A stretch of DNA of 64,000 nt from NCBI GenBank assembly GCA_013397795.1, contig VZTJ01004015.1:4826363-4890362 (forward strand), given 5' to 3'. The notes under the pieces were generated by a model, which was given only the letters and a program-made list of their open reading frames with translations, did not search any database and was not told the origin of the DNA. The stretch comes from Orthonyx spaldingii. Its lineage: Eukaryota > Chordata > Aves > Passeriformes > Orthonychidae. A program made the translations under genes and the position numbers. The stretch's first letter is position 1, and each line of letters opens with the position of its first letter. Of this stretch, positions 59,340-64,000 are shown in pieces.

Positions 59340-62300
59340 CTGATCAGCAGGGAAGTAAGGGTCCCAAAGAGGAGTAACATCAAGAGACATGTCAACAATA
59401 TCTTTTTTGGTTTTTTTTAAACACATAACACTAGTGTAGTTCTGTATTTTGGAACAGGAAAAATACTCTTCATGCTATAATGCTATTGTTGATACCTGTA
59501 TCATTAGCAAATACTTAATAGGGACTAATAATACTATTTCTTAATTGTCTTGCACCTTCCTTCTTCAGTCTTTACTATTACTTTACCCCAGAAAATTGCT
59601 AATATTGTGGCTTACACCCATATACTGAATACATTCCATCTTTCACAACTGAAGCATACATTTTTCCCAAACTCACTAGAAGTCTCCTTTTCATTACTAA
59701 ATGTACATTCAACAATAAATCAAATGTTTTTCATGTAACTCTTGCCTTCTTGAGACTATCTGACTGTGTTTACACCATTTGAGAGGAATGAAAATTCTCA
59801 CTCTGGCTTTATTTCTTAAAAATGTACCTATGGTCTCCTTCCCAGCTTGCAGTCACTTTCTATAAACCCTTTTCTAGTGCTGCACAAGTATCAAACAAAC
59901 AATCTCAAGCTCAACAGACTTGCTCTGTTACTCAGCTTCTCCATAACTTGTCAGAGAATTGTAGAATACCAGGCTGAGAGGGACCTCAAGGCTCATCTGG
60001 TCCAAGCTTTCTTGACAAAACCACACCCTAGACAAGACGGCCCAGCACCCTGTCCAGCTGAACCTTAAGTGTCCTACTGCTGGGGAGTCCACCACTTCCC
60101 TGGGGAGATTATTCCAGTGGCTGACAGTTCTCTTGGTGAAAAACTGGTGTCCAAGTCTGATGGGGCTGTGTGTGAAAGGACTGCACTTTCACGCTTTCCA
60201 TACTGAACATCTACTGCTCTCTTTTCTCAGTAACTGTGTCTTGGGCTAGTCCTCTTAACAATAAGACTGGCAGCAGAAAAAGTTAAGTTTGTATGTATTA
60301 GTGGAAATGAATGAGTCAATTTAGTTGGTGGAGAAAATTATAGTGTTGTGGACAGAACTGTGGAAAACCAGCCAACTACTATTTTCTGTTTGGAATTATT
60401 TTCACACAAAGAAAGGCAGAACTACCACAAGTTATTTTTGAAAGAAGGGACAGTAAGGCTATGAACTTTATTGTCACTTTAAATGAAAAATACATCCTGC
60501 AGAAAATCAGTATCTTCACCATTTAGTGGAAAATTCAGTTCAACTGCAGAAAAGACAAATGCAAGAGATGCCTTCATTTTTCTTGCCAAAGGTCATAGTA
60601 AATTTGCACTGCTTACACCTCTAGCCGTACCATACCATTTAGGTTAACTTTGGTATCGGATTCTTTCACATCTCTCATTGTGCTGCTGCACAGTTCTGTA
60701 CATCTCTTCTTCCTCCTGTTACTCCCTACTCACATGCTATACCTAAAAGGAGTGCATATGTATTAGTCATCTTTCAGTTTTATTTATCCTAACAAATACT
60801 TGAGTACGTTCTGGAGCAATTAAAAAAATGAAGAGAAAGGCTGGTGATCTTTTTGATAACTTTGTCAAAACAAATGGTGCTCTGACAACCATGAGGGTAA
60901 CCACATTTAACAGAACTAAAATGATACAAAAACTATTTTAGTCTCAGTTGTAAGCAAAAAATGGGACACCTCTTGATAGTATTTGAGAATGGCATGGTGA
61001 TGCATATCATTACAAAGTCAAGTCAGCAGCATCTCTGGATCAAGGGAAGGCTCCAAAGAATCCCTCAAATTAAAAACCATCTCATGTTATCATATCCAAA
61101 AGGTGAGATCAACACCATGCAACAGTAGCATTTTCTTCTTTCCTTCAGTGAAACGTTTGTGTTTACTTCAATGGCAAAAGCCACTTGCAACACCATTTCA
61201 CCCTTGTTTGGATCCCTCCATTGTATCAACCCAACACAAGGTGGGGTGGTGTTTTAAAACAGGTCCATGAAATTTAGGGTTAAAACAGCAGAGCCAGGTG
61301 GGAGCAAGGGTCTTAACCATTGTGGTGAGACATTAGAGCAGTCCTTGATATGGTTGTATCAGCACAGGAGGAATAGTGAATTGCAGCTATGAGCAGAACA
61401 GCAGGGGTGACAAGAGCAGGCGTTTTTCAAGTCAGCTTTATTGCCAAAGAAAATTGGTCAAGTAAGTACTCCATAAGCAGCAAGCTGAAGAATGTTTCAT
61501 AATTATAGCCTCAAACCTCAAGCTGGAGACAGTACAAACATGTTTGGGGTATTTTCAAAAATATCATACCAGCAAAAATCAGGTTCTACTCTGAAAACTC
61601 TTGCCCAGCAGACACACTATAAAATTGCTTCTAAAAGAAGCCCTGAGAAAATAATTCTTAAGTAACAGCAACAAGTAATGGAGGCTATAACTGTTTTGGA
61701 AATCCAACCAAATCATCATACAACACTGTCTGATAGTTGAAAAGCACAACAGTTATTTGGCCAAATTGTGTTCTCTATTTCTGCTGTCAATTGCTCAGCA
61801 AATGTTTCTCTTTAATAAATAACATAGTTTCAAGCATCTGCTTAAAACCAGAAAACACAAAACAAAACCCCAAAACCACCACCACCAAAAAATCCCAAAT
61901 CTTCTGAAGTGAACTTCACAATACCATTTTAGCTCCTAAAGTAGCAAGCTTCTAATGAGACACCATCCATTAAAAAAAAACAACCAACCAAAAAAACCCC
62001 AAACCAAACCAAAAAACCAACCATCCCCCAACACCCCACAAGACCTGGCTGACACTACACAATGTGCCAAGTATTCCCGGCACCTGTGGCAGAAAAGAAA
62101 TGGAATGTAGCTTTTGACATCTGGCATGAAGGTAGTCAGGGGTGTCTGCCACCTCTCTAACAAGAGCTGAACTCAGCTACAAGAATGAGGCAAGAGTAAC
62201 ACCAGCAGAAGACTGTTGTCCCGTGAGATCCACGTCTTCCCCATGTGCTATTTCTGTAGGCTTCATGGCATCCCGTTCATCTTCACACCTCATCTTGGAA

Positions 62301-64000
62301 AATTCCATTATGCCCTCATACTTCACTTTCTCACTATTTGCCCTGCCTAGACAGCAGGGGATGGGGATCTCCTACCATCAGAAGAGGCATGATGCCAGGT
62401 GGATCAGCTTGTACTTTGGGCTAAATCCAGAGCCCAGCCAGGAAAAATACATTAAAGATATGAGCACATCCATAATGCTCTGCCTGGGGTCCTGAAAGTT
62501 AGTTCCCTTTGGGATAAGGTGGAACACATATATACCATGGCCCAAGTGGGATTAATGGCAACTTCTACTTCAGCTTCTCCAAAAGTTCTTATTAAGATGC
62601 TCTTGGTTCGCCTTTACATTTATACATTTCCCCTCTAATGCTCCACATGATGCAGGATCTCTTCTTCAGAGACTCCACTGCTCTGAGCAGGCTGCAATCA
62701 GGTGGAAGAAGCTCTTCAGGATGTCCTGACACCTGTGGTATTTTCTTTGACCTCCTCAGGCAGAGTGTCTCTGGCCAGCATTCATCAGCTCCCTTTTCTG
62801 GAATGGGAGTATGTGGACAAGCCTCAAACTATACTCTGCTTAGAGCTCCCTTTGGCTCCCTGTTCTTACATTTGTCAATCCACATTCTTTCTTTTACCAG
62901 CTGTTGCCTGTTTTTTGTCTACTCTCATTTTCCATAGTTTCTCATTCTCAAGAAGGGCTCTAATGTTTTATTAGGAATAAACTAGTATCTCTTCCTAAGA
63001 AAAAGCCAATAGAAACAATGACTCAAAGCAACTCCTTTAAAAAAGTAAGAAAAAAGCAAGAGTACATTCCTCACTCCCCATGCCACACAGTTTTACAGAT
63101 CATGCCCTCTAGCTATTCTAGATAAGAGATGTCACTTACATAGCAATTACATAATAATTCTTCACATGGACATCATTCCATCCTTGTCCACCTTTTCCTG
63201 AGTGTTCACTTGAGATGAACAGTGGTTGATGTTCATCACCAAAACATGGTAGTAAGTACTGCTTAACAACGAAAATTGTTAATTGAAATTGAAAAACCCC
63301 AAACTTTGAACACAATCATTTAAAGTTCAAGAATGTCCTGCCTTGGAGTTCAATATAAAAACCCTATATTAACATTCAAATTAAATAAATTCTGCATTTG
63401 AATATTAAATGATCAGTTGGATGATGATGTAGGTAGTATCAAAAGAGTACTCTTTTTGGCAGAAAGCATGTCATAACAATAGACTAAATTTAGATAGAAA
63501 CCCAACTTTCTTAGGTATTAGTGCAATCTGTGTGAAAAACTGAGGCTAATTTTGTTTAGTGTCAGTTTTGCATCTGATCATTCATCCTCAAGAAATTCAA
63601 AGGAAAAAAAAAAATTTGCTAATTTGCAAAAGAACCAGGAAACACCCTAAGAACCACTACAAAGCACTACACATCCTCAAGCTCCCAGGCAATTCCACAT
63701 CCCATGAAGTTGCTGTACACTTAAACAAATTTGAAAACTCACTTGTTTTGCAATTTGATATTCATACAGGCCATTAAATTAAGCTACAAGATCTAGCACC
63801 TCATTTCTCTTTGAAGTTCAGTTCATCTAAACACGTACTACTACAACATAGATTTTTCAGCCAATGGAGAGAACTCAGCTTGAACATGGGATGCACTGTT
63901 GCAGGCTACTGCTTTAGAATGCTCAGCCCGTGGTTCCCAAAGCAGAGCACCAGTGCTGGGATTTGCAGGGTGTGCTTCTCACTACACAAGTCTCCACAAG
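59340..64000. other. Unassigned DNA at the right end
   Basis: It contains a CR1 3' end (59.95-60.16 kb) and A/C-rich low-complexity DNA around 61,855-62,036. GC-richer stretches at 62.1-62.9 kb have open frames on both strands, including about 75 minus-strand codons ending at TAA near 62,590, but no recognised protein or clear splice pair. A possible small exon with a good acceptor (TTTCTTTTCTGCCACAG) sits near 62,040-62,080 on the minus strand. More 5' exons of the pseudogene, or the C-beta-1 first exon of PRKACB, may lie beyond. Confidence 0.5.
59951..60162 (-). mobile_element. CR1 LINE 3'-end fragment
   Basis: The plus strand reads as the reverse complement of a CR1 3' UTR: 'gaattgtagaatacc', 'gagagggacctcaaggctc', 'gtccaagctttcttgac', 'ggggagtccaccacttccc', 'attccagtggctgacagttc'. 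About 210 bp remains. The element runs on the minus strand, with its 3' terminus at the left. Confidence 0.85.

Noticed and set aside
62590..62860. About 75 open codons on the minus strand and ORFs of 90-99 codons on the plus strand
   Set aside because: Open on both strands, no recognised domain and no clear splice pair; left as unassigned.
24252..64000. Search for the PRKACB C-beta-1 first exon (MGNAA... start)
   Set aside because: Each minus-strand ATGGG I inspected in this interval encodes something else (for example MGRR, MGKT, MGSL), so it is not reported as present.

Overview
This is a vertebrate, almost certainly avian, nuclear window. It is AT-rich and intron-rich, carries CR1 LINE fragments of the bird/reptile type, and has no prokaryotic gene organisation. 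I cannot name the species from sequence alone.

The left two thirds (about 4.8-41.0 kb, minus strand) hold PRKACB, the beta catalytic subunit of cAMP-dependent protein kinase. I placed all nine shared exons (exons 2-10) by translating the minus strand and checking splice sites, phase and length. Their lengths (62, 129, 99, 83, 127, 96, 123, 165 and 126 coding nt) fit the known exon structure of PKA catalytic genes. A first exon of C-beta-2 type lies at 40,812-40,998 and gives a complete 398-residue reading frame. A second candidate first exon (Met-Asn, phase-compatible, strong donor) lies at 37.2 kb. The exon for the myristoylated MGN... (C-beta-1) N-terminus was not found and is presumably beyond the right edge.

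The right third (about 46.2-59.4 kb, minus strand) holds something simple ORF calling misses: a chain of small exon-like segments with good splice sites and mostly matching phases, encoding a Leu/Cys-rich, probably alpha-helical (HEAT/armadillo-like) protein that I do not recognise. Its 3' half carries an in-frame TAA, a one-base frameshift, a damaged donor and an in-frame TAG followed by 36 still-open codons. The simplest reading is a recently decayed multi-exon gene (unitary pseudogene) on the same strand just upstream of PRKACB's C-beta-2 exon. It may be nested within PRKACB if the C-beta-1 exon lies further right. This is the main discovery candidate.

The rest is intron and intergenic DNA: a 1 kb 5'-truncated CR1 in PRKACB intron 9, two shorter CR1 3' ends, a cluster of three hairpins in intron 8, two isolated CpG/GC-rich patches (4.3 kb and 35.7-36.0 kb), A/C-rich low-complexity tracts, and two RFX X-box motifs. 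From 0 to 4.8 kb is the intergenic region downstream of PRKACB. No tRNA, rRNA, CRISPR array or recognisable viral gene was seen.
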